From the NCBI GenBank assembly GCA_036874045.1, contig CM072339.1, positions 16,995,501 through 17,059,500 on the forward strand: DNA of 64,000 nt, read 5' to 3'. Numbering within the stretch: position 1 is the stretch's first letter; every line of letters begins with the position of its first letter. Shown here in pieces: positions 10,683-22,384 of this stretch. Source of the DNA: Cymodocea nodosa (lineage: Eukaryota > Streptophyta > Magnoliopsida > Alismatales > Cymodoceaceae). Made by a program: the position numbers and the translations under genes. A model generated the notes under the pieces. That model saw only the letters and a program-made list of their open reading frames with translations, made no database searches and was not told the DNA's origin.

Positions 10683-12000
10683 ATTCAGAATTTAAGTCTC
10701 CTTCAAGAATCTCTTCTTCAAAATGAATGTCATTGTGTTCCTCTGTCAAAATATTTTCTTAGAGTTGCTCAGGTAAGCTTGATTCTTCAGCTTCAACAAT
10801 GTAAGGAACATTTTCAATATCCACAACATCCATTAATTCAGTTTCTATAGAATGTTCAGAGTTCAAATTTTCCACAAATTCTACAACCAGTGTATCTGTT
10901 TGTAAGTCTTCATTTTCTTCAATAGATATTTCCATTTCAACATGTTGTGAATTCTCAAACTCTAGTTTTGTAGATTTTGAAATAGGCTGATCAACATTAA
11001 GCTCTTCTAGAATCTTATTTTTTTCAATAGCTGCTACTCCAAACAATCCAGTCTTTGAACTTGTTACTGTCTTAATATTTTCAAGCACATTTGCAATAAC
11101 TTATTCAATGTCATTTGCCCGATGCTCTGATTGTTCAATTTCCTTATCACCAAGGCTTAAAACTATAGAAAAACTTGAACTAATTTGTTAGTTTGATTTC
11201 TTTTCAAGTTTTCTAGAAAAAGATAATAAAGCTTCATTATCATCATCAGTTTTAGTGTGTTCTAAACTAATGACCTTGCTAGATGCAATGTAAGGTACAA
11301 TATCTAGACATACATTGTCCTTTGAAAGAAAATCCTCATCTGATTTTTCTTTCTCAACTAAAGTAGTTTCCTTAGAAACAATTTCTTTTTGCTTCATTTT
11401 TCTTACTCTCATTCTCTTGTAGCAAGTCAACTATTCTTTTTCTATTACTGCTATTTTCTTTTGAATCTGTTCCATAAAAGTTTTCTATTTCAATTCTTCA
11501 AAGGCACTTTCTATAGCTATTGCCTTTCGAAGACCTTCAACTTTTCTTTGATCAATAGCAATATTTGTTTGTTTTTCCTTTGAAAATAAAGGTGTAAGTA
11601 TTGCAGATTCATGTTCTTCCTCAAATGACTGTAGTTGCGTTCCATTTATAGGTGTTTGAGGAATTCTATTTGATGAACCTACTCCTTTTTCCAAGTATTG
11701 AGCATATTGTTCCAAGAATGCAATTTCAACACATTTCATTTGATATTCTTTGTCAAATTTACTTCTAATACCCATGTACTGTATACTTTCAATTGTATTT
11801 TTAAGTTCTTGCCAAACTTCATTAAGTATTTCTTCAGAAAAGAAATAGTCACTATAGATTTAAGCTAACCTTTTATCAACTTAAAAAATTTTTGTAAACC
11901 ATGTACGTGGAACTTCATCTTCATCTATTTCTTTGCCTTTTGAATTTCCTCTACCTCTTCCTTTTCCTCTACCACGCCCTTTGTAGAACTTGGAAACCAT
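10683..12000 (-). pseudogene. COP-B accessory ORF, N-terminal half
   Basis: Starts at ATG 12000-11998 (MVSKFYKGRG) with a Gly-Arg-Lys-rich basic N-terminus, followed by open stretches 11775-11485 (SKFDKEYQMKCVEIAFLEQY ...), 11430-11188 and 11088-10759, each separated by a stop or frameshift. The acidic, Glu/Ser-rich part (10759-11088) precedes the LFEFQGL domain at 8354-8551. The gene lies after RNase H, where Sireviruses carry an envelope-like ORF, but I see no signal peptide, membrane segment or furin-like site. The basic start suggests nucleic-acid binding. That is inference. Confidence 0.7.
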
Positions 12001-12695
12001 CGTCACAAGTTGTAACAAGAATAAGCGAGAAAGATTTTTAAATAAAAGTTTACGAGATAACCTAAGTTCCCATGTAATAAATGTTTAAATAGTGTTTCAG
12101 TAGACTAACTTAAGAGTCTATTAGTCGGGTTTGGGTTTTAAATAAATATTGAATAAAGTTTATTCAATCGAGGTACCTAAAATATTTAAGCAAAACTCGT
12201 TGAGTTAACTAACCTAATGAGTAAAATACTGTCTAGAGGTAGTTTTACACGTTACCTTACATAACATAACATCTAATTAGTATACTTTACCAAACAAACA
12301 AGTTTCAAATGTTTTCAATTGAAAGCTTCCGAAAACAACATACAAGCTATAAGTAACTTATATAAAACATTATCATGAAAACATTGTAAACTATTCTAAT
12401 ATTCTTTTTATGAACCTAAAATAGTATGTTTATTTATTAAAATTTTTCATCAAGATCTTAAGAGGACTAAACTCAGATTAACTAAGATTTATATTCTAAA
12501 TGATATTCATCTGTTTTCGACATTGTAATTCCTCCCCCTACAAATATACTTCAAATATATTCAATAACATACAAAATATACTTGTATAAAATAGGTGTTA
12601 ATTATAACTATACTTTAAATTTTCTTTTCAGAAATTTTCTATTATCTTGAATTCATATTAAGATTTCCAGAATCAACTCCAACCGTATATGAATC
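12001..12695 (-). other. COP-B spacer between RNase H and accessory ORF (second part)
   Basis: Non-coding. On the minus strand it continues the spacer at 29849-30753, from which GYP-1 separates it. It matches the COP-C spacer 46,800-47,545, including a GGGGGAGG purine run (12531-12538 on the complement) and a CGTTGAGTTA box near 12,196 just before the ORF start. The last five bases, GAATC (12691-12695), are the GYP-1 target duplication. Confidence 0.75.
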
Positions 12696-13509
12696 TGTTT
12701 AGAATGAAAAAGTGCATAATATTAACAGTTAAATGATGGTTAATTGCATAATATTTAGCTTATCATACGAGAATTAAGCCATTATATTATAATTGCACTG
12801 TTATATGCTTTATTGAGAGAATCTACATAATTCTAGGGTATTAATGTTAATTTAGTACATTTCTGAATTGTCGGTAAATTACAGGCTGTGAAATTCTTAA
12901 GTATCCAAATTTTCTGTTATTTCAGAGAGTTATGTTTAATGTATTGGATAGTTATGTTTTAAATGCTTAAAGAATATTTTATTATTTCCTGGATTACATG
13001 TGTTGAAACTACAATGCATGACTTAAGTAGATTTTCAGAGGGTTATCTGTAACTATCCGAAATGCATCTTAGCATCAGATAGTTAGGTTCATAAGTGTCC
13101 GAAATATTTGAACTTGTTAAGATAGAATTATGCACGTATTGAATTTAAATGCTTTAGTATATCACGTGAGATGCACATGTTTAACTCGTTAAGTTAGCAT
13201 AATTGTATGCGTTGAGTTACATGAATACACACTAAGGTAACGCATTATGTTAGCGGCTTATTTCTTTATTGCACGTGTTTTATAGTTAAATTAACAAAGT
13301 AAGTCCGTTGAGTTATCTGTAACTCCACGGACCATTTATTTTCTAATATGCCACTATAGCGATTATAGAAACAAGACATTCGAAGGAAAACCACGATTGC
13401 ACGCATCACGCAGGAAATCGCTCGTGGAAGGAAGAAGAAATCACCATCCTTGATATGAATGAAGGAAATCCAACCGATCATCAAAGTAGAAGTAGTTACT
13501 ACTAAGAAA

Positions 13510-13517
13510 TATAAAAG
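13510..13517 (+). promoter_or_regulatory. GYP-1 5' LTR TATA box
   Basis: TATAAAAG lies in the centre of the LTR, preceded by CGTTGAGTTA and CACGTG motifs and followed by ~1.2 kb of R/U5. It is kept in the other GYP-1-family LTRs (around 9470, 28638, 44387). Confidence 0.5.
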
Positions 13518-14674
13518 AAAAGGAGAAAAAATGAAGAAGTGTGTGGCCAATGTGTGTGCAGAGGAGGACAAACTGAGCTAACTGCAAGCAGCAACGGAAG
13601 TTCCCTGAAGTTCCACACTACCATCACCACCACCACCATAATCATCAACCATCGGAGGTCTGTGAGGATACTTTCCTGATGTCAGGTCGATTCCGAGCCA
13701 AATACGGTGCCTGACAACTAATGTGAGGAGTGATCACATCGCAAGAAGGGAAGCCATTTTCACCAAGCACCGACTCATATCTCAAGAGATCGTAAAGCTT
13801 CTAACCTTGGTTTCAGGTTGATGCTAGTATGCTAAAGAGGAGATCAACTTGCAATTCTAGACTCGCGATTCTATAGGGAGAGGAGACAGAATTGTAAGTG
13901 GTTAAATTTTCAGTGGTGTAATCGTGTCGCATGTAGTGACAGAAGTTTTTACTATCAATAGAGGTTACTTTTATATTTCACCTTTCGCCCATTTTCATGA
14001 TCATATAAAAACAAAAATACCAAAAACAACTTATCTATTTTTATAGTTAGTATTTGAGTGTTGTATTGTTTGTTTCGTATCGTGATTATTGTTATCATTG
14101 TTAGTGTTTGAAATGTTTCATGTTTGTTTAAATTTAGAAAATAGAAAATTGTTTTACAGTTTACCAAAATTGAATCGTTCCTAATACTTAAAGATTTTAA
14201 TAGTTACTGTTTGAAATATCTGAATGTTAGTGTTGCTAAAGGATAAATTTAATATTAGCTAGCATTAAAGAGCTTAATTGTTGTTATTTACAATCTGTGG
14301 AACCGCTCAATGGTTGACTGAATTCCTTTGTAAATAACAGTATTAAACTGGATAGATAGCTTCGTTGAGTTACTTCAATTTCACAAGGTTAGTTCGTTGA
14401 GTTAGCTATAACACAACGAAGTGCTTACTGAAGATATAAATTTCATTATTAAAAATGGAACAGTACATAATTCTTCCTCAATTCTCTATGGGATCGACAT
14501 GTACTTGCACACAAATACAATGTACACTGTGCACTTGTAGTTAAAATACAAATTGGAATTAATATCTAATTTGTGTGAAAGATGGTTTGTTGACTTCTAA
14601 AAAGGAATTAATGATAAGCATAAAGATAAATTAACTAAGTTACAAACAGAAGTTAACAAGGCAAACAAATTTTC

Positions 14675-14692
14675 TAGCACCGTTGCCGGGGA
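14675..14692 (+). other. Primer-site-like block inside the GYP-1 LTR
   Basis: TAGCACCGTTGCCGGGGA matches the Asp-tRNA primer site TGGCGCCGTTGCCGGGGA at 16 of 18 positions, better than the actual site 64 bp downstream. It sits inside the LTR: the same block occurs before the target duplication at 29790-29808 and in the solo LTR near 10620-10640. Confidence 0.7.
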
Positions 14693-14738
14693 ACTAAATA
14701 AGTTCTCTAGTGCCGCCTAAAAATCCAACTAAGTTTTC

Positions 14739-14756
14739 TAACGCCGTTGTTGGGGA
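14739..14756 (+). other. GYP-1 primer binding site (Asp tRNA)
   Basis: TAACGCCGTTGTTGGGGA follows the LTR and matches the complement of the plant Asp-tRNA 3' end at 14 of 18 positions. The four differences are all transitions (G to A, C to T). Confidence 0.75.
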
Positions 14757-14838
14757 ATTGAGTAGCTAAGCAATTGTGAGTGCTATTTTGTTTTAATAGC
14801 AAGAGGGGTGTTGTGTGTTTTCTTCTATAATTGAGAAT

Positions 14839-15840
14839 ATGACATATGCTTATGCTCAAAGATTTCTGAAACCTGTAGTTAGCATTTGTGAATTCTACAA
14901 TTCTGAAGGTCACAACATTTCTGATTGTTTGAAAGTGAGACATTTGTAGATGGTTAGATCACATGAACAACAAATGAATTATCTTCAATATAATAGAGTC
15001 GAGAATGAGAATCCTATGGTTTACCCAACTGATAGTCAGTATAGAATGTGTAATATGTTGAGAGACACGGAAGTTTGGGATAGGTATGACAAACTGAAGT
15101 GTAGTATCGAGCAAAACATAGACAAATTAGAACACTTTATGTGTCAGCAATAAGAAGTCAACCAATTAAACTATAAGGAAGCATATTTAGAACCTAAAAT
15201 TGATATCATTTATGAAACTGAAAAAACCATAATGAAAATTGATCAAAAATTGAATGCAATGAGATTAGATGATCTAGAAAGAAAACTAAAAGCATTGGAT
15301 GAATATACAATGAAATTACAAGTTATGCAACAGGACAACACAAATGAAAATTATAATGTTAAAGATTTGCATAATTTGCAAGATATATAGACAAAAGAGA
15401 ATACCAATGCAATAGAATTTAAAAAATGTACTTTAAAACTAAAAACAATTGAAGATCATAATCATGAAAATAATATACAAGAACATCATGAGAGTAACAA
15501 AAATCTGGAAGATATATGTATAACACTAAGATTTGGAACTGATATACCACTAAGAATTCAAAAAGAAAGTAATATAAAGATGGGTAAGAACACAAATCAA
15601 AATGATAATGAAAATATAATATCTGAAAATATAGAAATCAATGACGAAAAGTCTTAATCAAAAAATGAGACTAAGAATGATCAAACAAATCAAATGAAAG
15701 AAAAAGAATCTTTTAAATCACAATCATTAGCACCCTATCTTGAAAGATTACAACAAACATTTCCTGAAAAACAAGAAAAAATTAGAGAAATTTTTGAAAA
15801 AGTACAAGTTAACATTCCTTTGTTAGACTTATTGTAGACA
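14839..15840 (+). pseudogene. GYP-1 zinc-knuckle leader of Pol
   Basis: Starts at ATG 14839, about 80 bp after the primer site. Residues ~17-30 read CEFYNSEGHNISDC, a nucleocapsid-type knuckle in which the second Cys is lost. A TAG at 14947-14949 interrupts the frame, which resumes at once (MVRSHEQQ...) and runs through Lys/Glu/Asn-rich, probably coiled-coil sequence into the conserved IFEKVQVNIPLLDLL segment that precedes protease in Athila. In-frame stops are at 14947, 15151, 15388, 15656 and 15835, mostly where Gln is expected. There is no capsid domain here, unlike normal gag-pol. GYP-2 (40810-41112) and GYP-3 (about 61,400-61,980) have the same layout. Confidence 0.75.
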
Positions 15841-16545
15841 ATGCCACCTTGTGCTAAATTTCTTAAGGATTGGTGTACTAAGAAAAGAGAGCGAAAAGTT
15901 TTAAGGAAAATCTTTTTAGTTGATCAAAGTAGTTTCTTATTTTTGCCACAAATTCCTAAAAAGTTATTTGATCTTGGAATCCCTGTTATATCATGCACCA
16001 TAGGAAATACCATTCTAAAAAGAACCTTAATAGACTTAGGTGCTGGTATAAATGTTATGCCAAGTGATATATTTGCATCCTTAGGATTAGAAGACTTAAC
16101 TCCTACTAGTACGGTTATTCAATTAGCTGATAGAAGTATAAGATACCCTAGAGGAAAAATAGAGGATGTCTTAATTAAAATCAAAAACTTTATATATCCT
16201 ATTGATATTGTAATTTTGGATTCCCAACAAATTAAGCATAAAAATAATGATACATCTTTAATTTTGGGAAGACCATTTTTAGCAACATCAGGGGCGGTTA
16301 TAAATTGTACAAGTGGAGTAATGAAGTTATCATATGGCAATGAGGATACTCAATTAAACATTTTCAAATCAGAAAAGTTTGAGGAGTTAGAAACGTCCTT
16401 ACATACCATAGACTTTTTAGAGGATGAAGGAGATAAGCTAGATGATGTGATTCAAGAAGAATTAAATAGACAACTCAATTTTGAAACTTTAGAGGAAAGT
16501 GAAAGCATAAATATAGAAGGAGATCAAGAAGAAATTAATTTATAA
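15841..16545 (+). pseudogene. pol: GYP-1 aspartic protease
   Basis: Open for 234 codons in the frame of the leader; the ATG is internal to Pol. It begins with the Athila-type AKFLKDWCTKKRE segment, then the protease: LGIPVISCTIGN, the active-site region TLIDLGAGINVMPSDIF (DLGA in place of the more common DTGA or DSGA), a flap-like region ending LADRSIRYPRGKIEDV, and LILGRPFLATSG near the end. It would cut Gag and Pol into mature proteins. A Glu-rich linker to RT follows, with a frameshift near 16,655. Confidence 0.88.
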
Positions 16546-18166
16546 AATGAGGATGTTCAATTGGGAGTTCTTGCTTCTAATGGGCAACATTTAGAATTAA
16601 AACCTTTACCTCCTGAATTAACCTATATATTCTGGAAGAAAAATGAACATGTCTAATCATTATTGCTTCAGATTTAAAAGAGGATCAAATAGCTAAATTA
16701 AAAGATGTAGTAAAAACGTATAAAGAAGCAATAGGATGGACTATGACTAATATAAAAGGGTTAAGTCCAACTTTATGCTATCACCATATATATTTAGAGG
16801 AAAATGCTAAACCTGTTAGAATTCCTAAGAGGAGATTAAATCCAAACCATAAAGAAGTAGTCAGAAAGGAAATAGTGAAATGGTTAGATAATGACATAAT
16901 TGATCTGATTTTTGATAGCTCATGGGTTAGTCCAACCCATGTAGTTCCCAAGAAATCAGGATTAACAGTAATTAGGAATGAAAGTCAGGACTTGATACCT
17001 ACTAGAATTCAGTCAGGCTGGAGAGTGTGTATAGATTATAGAAAGCTGAATGTTGTAACTAGGAAAGATCATTTTTCCTTACCTTTTATAGATCAAATGC
17101 TAGAGAAATTAGCAGGGCAAGAATATTTTTGTTTCCTAGAAAGGTATTCAAGATATAACCAAGTTCTAGTAGCATTAGAGGATCAAGAGAAAACAACTTT
17201 CACCTGTCCTAATGGAACTTATGCTTTTAAGAGAATGCCATTCGGATTATGCAATGCACTAGCCACCTTTCAAAGGTATATGCAGGGCATATTCACTAGA
17301 ATGATTGAAGATTTTTTAGAAATATTATGGATGATTTTACTATTTATGGAACTTCATATAAAGTGTGTTTAAATAATTTAGACCAAGTATTAAAATGTTG
17401 TGTGGAAAAAAATCTGATTCTAAATTGGGAAAAATGTCACTTCATGGTTAATCAAGGAATCGTCTTGGGTCATGTTGTTTCAAAGAAGAGGTTGGAAGTA
17501 TATAAAGCTAAAATAGAAGTAATTTCTAATCTACCAGAACCTAAATCAGTAAAAGATATTAAATCATTTCTAGGACATGCTAGATTTTATAGAAGATTTA
17601 TTAAAGATTTTAGCAAAATAGCTAGACCTTTAACTAATCTATTAAAAGATGTTTCATTCAACTTTGATAAAAATTGCAAAGAAGCATTTTTTAAGCTTAA
17701 AACTAGCTTAATTTCAATTCCTATTATTCAAGCACCTAATTGGAGCCATCCATTTGAATTAATGTGCAATGCATCTAATTTTGCTGTAGGAGCAGTGTTG
17801 GGACAGAAGATAGAAAAATCTCCTAGAGTGATTCATTATGCAAGCAAAACCTTAAATGATGCTCAAGTTAATTACACAACTACTAAAAAAGAGCTGTTAG
17901 CTGTTGTGTTTGCCTTAGAGAAGTTTAGATCATATCTGATTAGAGCTAAAGTAATAGTATACACGGATCATTCAGCTTTAAAACATCTAATTGCAAAGAA
18001 AGAGACTAAACCTAGATTGATCCGATGGATATTATTATTATAAGAATTTGATCTAGAAATTAAAGATAAAAAAGGTTGTGAGAATGTAGTAGCAGATCAT
18101 TTATTAAGATTACAAATAGAAAAATCAAATATTGAAATTAAGGATAATTTTCTTGATGAACAATTA
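16546..18166 (+). pseudogene. pol: GYP-1 reverse transcriptase and RNase H
   Basis: RT blocks in order: a RRLNPNHKEVVRKEI-type region, WVSPTHVVPKKSG, WRVCIDYRKLN, RMPFGLCNALATFQR, then, after a one-base frameshift near 17,325, FMDDFTIYG with the catalytic Asp pair, NWEKCHFMV and GIVLGHVVS. RNase H follows at about 17,740: [17 protein letters not shown] has Asn where gypsy RNase H usually has catalytic Asp (CDAS), then [23 protein letters not shown] and [12 protein letters not shown] stop at 18,041 (Gln-type) precedes the linker VADHLLRLQ. The protein would make and process cDNA. This copy is inactive through the frameshift, the stop and the changed RNase H residue. Confidence 0.9.
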
Positions 18167-19489
18167 ATGACCATCAACACAATGCCTTGGTATGCAAACA
18201 TAGTTAATTACTTAGTTACTAGTTTAACACCTAAGGATTGGAATAGACAGGATAAGAAATTATTTTTCTCAAGAGTAAAATATTACTATTGGGAAGACCC
18301 ATACTTATTTAAGAAATGTACTGATCTGGTTTTAAGGAGGTGTATTCCAGAAATTGAATATCAGAGCATATTGTCTTTCTGTCATGACCAAGCATGTGGA
18401 GGGCATTTTGGTTTGGGGAAAACTACTGCAACAATTCTGCAATGTGGATTTTATTGGCCAACACAATTCAAAAATGCTCATAAACATTGCTTAAGTTGTT
18501 TAAGATGTCAACAAATAGGAAGAATATCAAAGAGGAATATGATACCTCTTAATCCTATTATTGATGTTGAAATCTTTGATGTATGGGGAATAGATTTTAT
18601 AGGTCTATTTCCTATGTCTAATCAATTTAATTATATATTGTTGGGGGTGGATTATGTATCTAAATGGATAGAAGTTATTCCTACAAAAACTAATGACAAC
18701 AAAGTGGTAATACATTTTATAAGAACCAATATAATTGCTAGATTTGGAATACCTAAAGCTATTATTAGTGATAGAGGAATTCATTTCTGTAATAGAAGTT
18801 TTGAAGCCTTAATGAAGAAATATGGAGTGAACCACAAAATTGCAACATCATATCATCTATAAACAAGTGGACAAGTAGAAAGTGCCAAAAAACAAATCAA
18901 GTTAATCTTAGAAAAAGTAGTAAATCCTACTAGAACAGATTGGGCTAATAGATTGATAGATGCACTTTGGGCTTATAGAACTGCTTATAAGACAAGCTTA
19001 GGTATGTCACCTTTTAGGCTAGTATATGGAAAAAGTTGTCATTTACTAGCTAAAATTGAACATAAAGCTTATTGGGCATTAAAAACTCTGAACACTAATT
19101 TAAATCAAGCTACTGAAAATAGGAAATTACAATTGATTGAATTAGAAGAATTTAGGAATGAAGCTTATTCAAAAACTGTAGGAGAAAAAGAGAAAATGAA
19201 GTTCTTGCATGATAAGAAAATTATTCCAAAAACCTTTAAAATAGGACAAGAAGTATATCTTTATATGACTAGACTCCATAACCATCTAGGAAAATTAAGA
19301 TCTAGATGGGCAGGACCTTACATAGTTTGAAATATTTATCCCTATGGAGTTATTGAGATTGAAAATCCTAAAAATTAGAATATATTTAAAGTAAATGGAC
19401 AAAGACTTAGACCTATTTTGAAGATACCAAAAAGTTCCTTTGGAATTGTAGAAGAAGTAAGAGTAGAGGACTACTCAAGCTTTACTTAG
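18167..19489 (+). pseudogene. pol: GYP-1 integrase
   Basis: Zinc-binding HHCC module: the first His pair in the CHDQACGGHFGLGKTT region, then CLSCLRCQ. Catalytic core: Asp in DVWGIDFIG, Asp in IISDRGIHF, Glu in [12 protein letters not shown] Gln-to-stop change (TAA, about 18,861) splits the core. The C-terminal part (open 18953-19330) has [12 protein letters not shown], a Glu/Lys-rich helix and a GPY/F-type module (SRWAGPYIV), then stops, ending at TAG 19487-19489. No chromodomain is visible, in keeping with the Tat/Athila group. Integrase would insert the cDNA. All three catalytic acids are still readable. Confidence 0.9.
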
Positions 19490-20150
19490 TAAGAAAGTTC
19501 TAAGTATATAACTTGAAAAAAAAAAAAAAAAAACTTATTTAAAAAATTATTACTGTTCAACCGATAGGATTCATTGATTTGACCAAAACATAAAAAAATA
19601 TTTCTATATATTATTTAGTAAAAACGTCGATTTTACCGAAGCATAGTATCAGTTCAACCGATAGAAAAAAATGAAGAAAGAAAAAAAATATTTAATTTCG
19701 GTTCAACTAAGGAACATAACGGTTTGACCGAAGAATTTTTAAATATGGAAAAAGTAAGAGCGGTTAGACCGAAAATTCTTCAGTCTTGAACGAAGAAAAA
19801 TTATTATCTTAAGTATTATCATTAGATATAACTTTACGGGAAGTCCGTTGAGTTACGTTTAACTCAACGAACTTACTCCGTTGAGTCTAGGATTAATTAA
19901 TGAACTTACTCCGTTGAGTTAACTATAACTCAATGGAGTACTGTAGTTAAGTCCACGGACTTAGTCTGTGGAGTTAACCATAATTCCACGGATGAGAAAG
20001 CGAGAGTTTTATATGGGAAATGACCCAATTACCTACCTAAACTTAGAGCTTATTTATACTTAAACTTAGGGTTTGGGGGCATTATCTGTAGAATCATTTA
20101 GAACTTAGAACAGTAGAGATTAGAGTGACTCCGTTCCGTTGCATAACTCC
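19490..20150 (+). other. GYP-1 spacer 1 with palindromic boxes
   Basis: Non-coding. An A-run (about 19517-19533) is followed by a stretch (19555-19800) rich in short CGGTT...AACCG-like motifs, then by CGTTGAGTTA/TAACTCAACG palindromes: 19846-19855 with 19860-19869 (perfect 10-bp arms, 4-nt loop), 19911-19936 (one mismatch) and a CCGTGGA variant at about 19965-19991. The accessory ORF starts 160 bp after the last box. Confidence 0.75.
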
Positions 20151-22384
20151 ATGATGAGAAAGATGACACCTAAGTTCTGGGGAAAGGCAATAGACACTTC
20201 AGAATTTCTTAAAGACTCGGAGGAATGGCACACGAGGCAGAAAATCAGGAATACAACAAGAGAAAAAGAACTACAAAAGGTAGAATCTGAACTTTTCAAC
20301 TAGAGAAGAGTTTTAGTAGATTTGGGTATACAAATATCTCAAATAATGGAAACAAGAATAAAGGTTGCTACGGAAATTGCCGTAAGCAAAGAGAGAAAAA
20401 TCAGGCCAAACAACGAAGTTGCCCTAGAACTAATCCAACGTAAGTCCCAACTATGGTTCAAAAGGAACATTGTTAGTTGTGCAAGGGGAGAAATTAGACA
20501 GGAGCAACAAAGGAAAGAAAAGGAAGAATAGGAGGAGCTGACTGCTAAAAGACCTGTTCCTGAGGAACAACAGCCAGGACCTTCAAATCCACCTCCTAAA
20601 CCATTAGAAAGGGTGGTAGTTATGGGGCCTTCAAACGAAGAAGAATTAAGAGACTTTGAAGAACTAGTTCGAGTTGGGAAAAACCAAGGAGAATCAGAAG
20701 ATTTGGCAGTGGCTAAAGCACACCTAGTGTTTGATGCACTTTACAAAAAGAGGTCTGCAGAAAAGTTGAAAGCCCTATATAAAATCAAAGTGGAACAGCA
20801 TCAAGAAGCTACTGCCAAACCTACTGCAAAAGGAGATGAAGTTGGTCCTTTGAGACCAGTAATTATTGAAAGAGTTAAACAGGAAGAGCCAATACCTGTG
20901 GCTCAAAGGCATGCAGAGCCTATTTTTGTGGATTTAATTTCAGACGAGGAATAGGAAGACCAGACACAATTAATTAGAAAAAGGAAAGGAAAAGAGATAG
21001 TGTCCAAATATCAAGAGGAGATTAAATTTGAAAGACAAATGTCAATAGGGCCTGTAGAGCCCATTTTTGTAAACCTACTATCCGATTCTAAGGAGTAGGA
21101 GTAGCAACAAAAGAAAAGAGAAGAAGAAAAATAGACTAAAACTAGTCTGCAGCCTATACAAATAGAAGAAATAGAAATTAGGGCAGAAACTGATTTGCCC
21201 AGAACTCCATCCCAATCTACCACAGAATCAGAAAGAATAGTGACAATGCAGATTGGTAGTCAAGAGGAAGAAGAAAAAAAAAAAATGAACAAGAAGCTGA
21301 ACAAGTATATATGGAAAGAGAGGACTCAATAGATTCCACTAAAGAGCAAGAAAATCTTCAGCAATTTAAGGAAAGAATTCAAGATAGAGTGGAGAGTTCT
21401 ACCGGCTCACCACCATAGACAAAAGTAGAAGCAAAAATGCCAGAATCTGTGGAGCATTTTCAACAAGTACAAGTTCAGCATTTGGAAGAGGAAGTTCAAG
21501 AACAAACCCCTTAGGAGCAACAAATGCATATTCCTGATCCGTCTGAAGGAACAGTCTTAAATGAAGTACATTTTCGAAGTCAGGAAGCTTATGACAAATA
21601 CCAAGAGATTAGGGGTTATACTATCATTTACAGTAGACCAGTAAATTGGGATGGAATGCAAGAAATCAAAGAATTATTTGAATTCCAAGGTCTACTGAAG
21701 TTTATTTCTCAAGAAAGAGGGCATGCGGTATATGAGAATCTAGTGCCCTACTTTTATGCAAACTTAAGAGAAGAAGAAAGAGGATTAATTTCCAACGTAG
21801 AGGAAACTGATGTACAAATAACACTAGAGCTTCTCCACAACATTTTAGGATTGAAAAATGAAGGGAAAGAAATTTTGGAAAGCACAACTACTGTTGAGTG
21901 GATAGAACAGGAAATCAAGGATTGTTTAGCTATCAATCTAGGTGTGTGGTTATTAAATAGACTAAAACAATTAAATGGTACAACACACATGATAGCAAAC
22001 ATTCTAATTAAGAATGTTTACCAACGACAAGGCCATGATATAGAACTGAGTCAATTTGTCAAGTGGGCCACATATGTAGTTGTAAATAGAATTCAAATAA
22101 ATTGGTCTGCAGTTTTTATCTCCAAGCTGAGAACAGTGAAGAAGAAATTATTTTATGGAGATTTGATTCCACTACTGATGGTGGATTGCATCGATTTCAC
22201 TAAATGGGCATCCAAAAGGATAAGATCAAGAACCATTTCAGTGAATGAGTATAGAAATTATGTAGCTGCAGAGATTGCTGAACCTTCTTGAGGAATTACA
22301 AGAGTTGTAGAAAGGATTAACCAATTAGAGCAACAAGTAGAAAAACTCTAGAAGGAAGTAGATGAACTTAGGAGAAGAGACTAA
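20151..22384 (+). pseudogene. GYP-1 accessory ORF (Glu-rich; LFEFQGL domain)
   Basis: Begins at ATG 20151 or 20154 and would encode roughly 740 residues. The N-terminal two thirds are highly charged and Glu/Gln/Lys-rich, with a repeated motif (AEPIFVDLISDEE, later VEPIFVNLLSD). A frameshift lies in an A-run near 21,280. The C-terminal domain (open 21524-22291) has VHFRSQEAYDKYQEIRGY, LFEFQGLLKF, NLVPYFYANL and a NRIQINWSAVF-type block, then a short Leu/Glu coiled coil ending ELRRRD. The same domain occurs in the accessory ORFs of the copia elements COP-B, COP-C and COP-D. It resembles the domain I recall as 'putative plant transposon protein'. The function is unknown. Sharing between gypsy and copia elements is the notable point. 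Confidence 0.75.

Larger units (their letters stand above)
12696..14731 (+). repeat. GYP-1 5' LTR
   Basis: It is 2036 bp starting TGTTTAGAATG. Notable contents: CACGTG boxes near 13,160 and 13,272; a palindrome of CCGTTGAGTTA, loop TCTG, TAACTCCACGG (13305-13330); a TATA box TATAAAAG (13510-13517); and, at the 3' end, a block (14675-14692) that looks like an older Asp-tRNA primer site. The end at 14731 is set by alignment to the 3' LTR, whose border is fixed by the target duplication. Confidence 0.9.

Noticed and set aside
19517..19533. A-run as tail of a LINE/SINE or processed gene copy
   Set aside because: No target duplication or 5' boundary; it falls directly after the integrase gene inside GYP-1.
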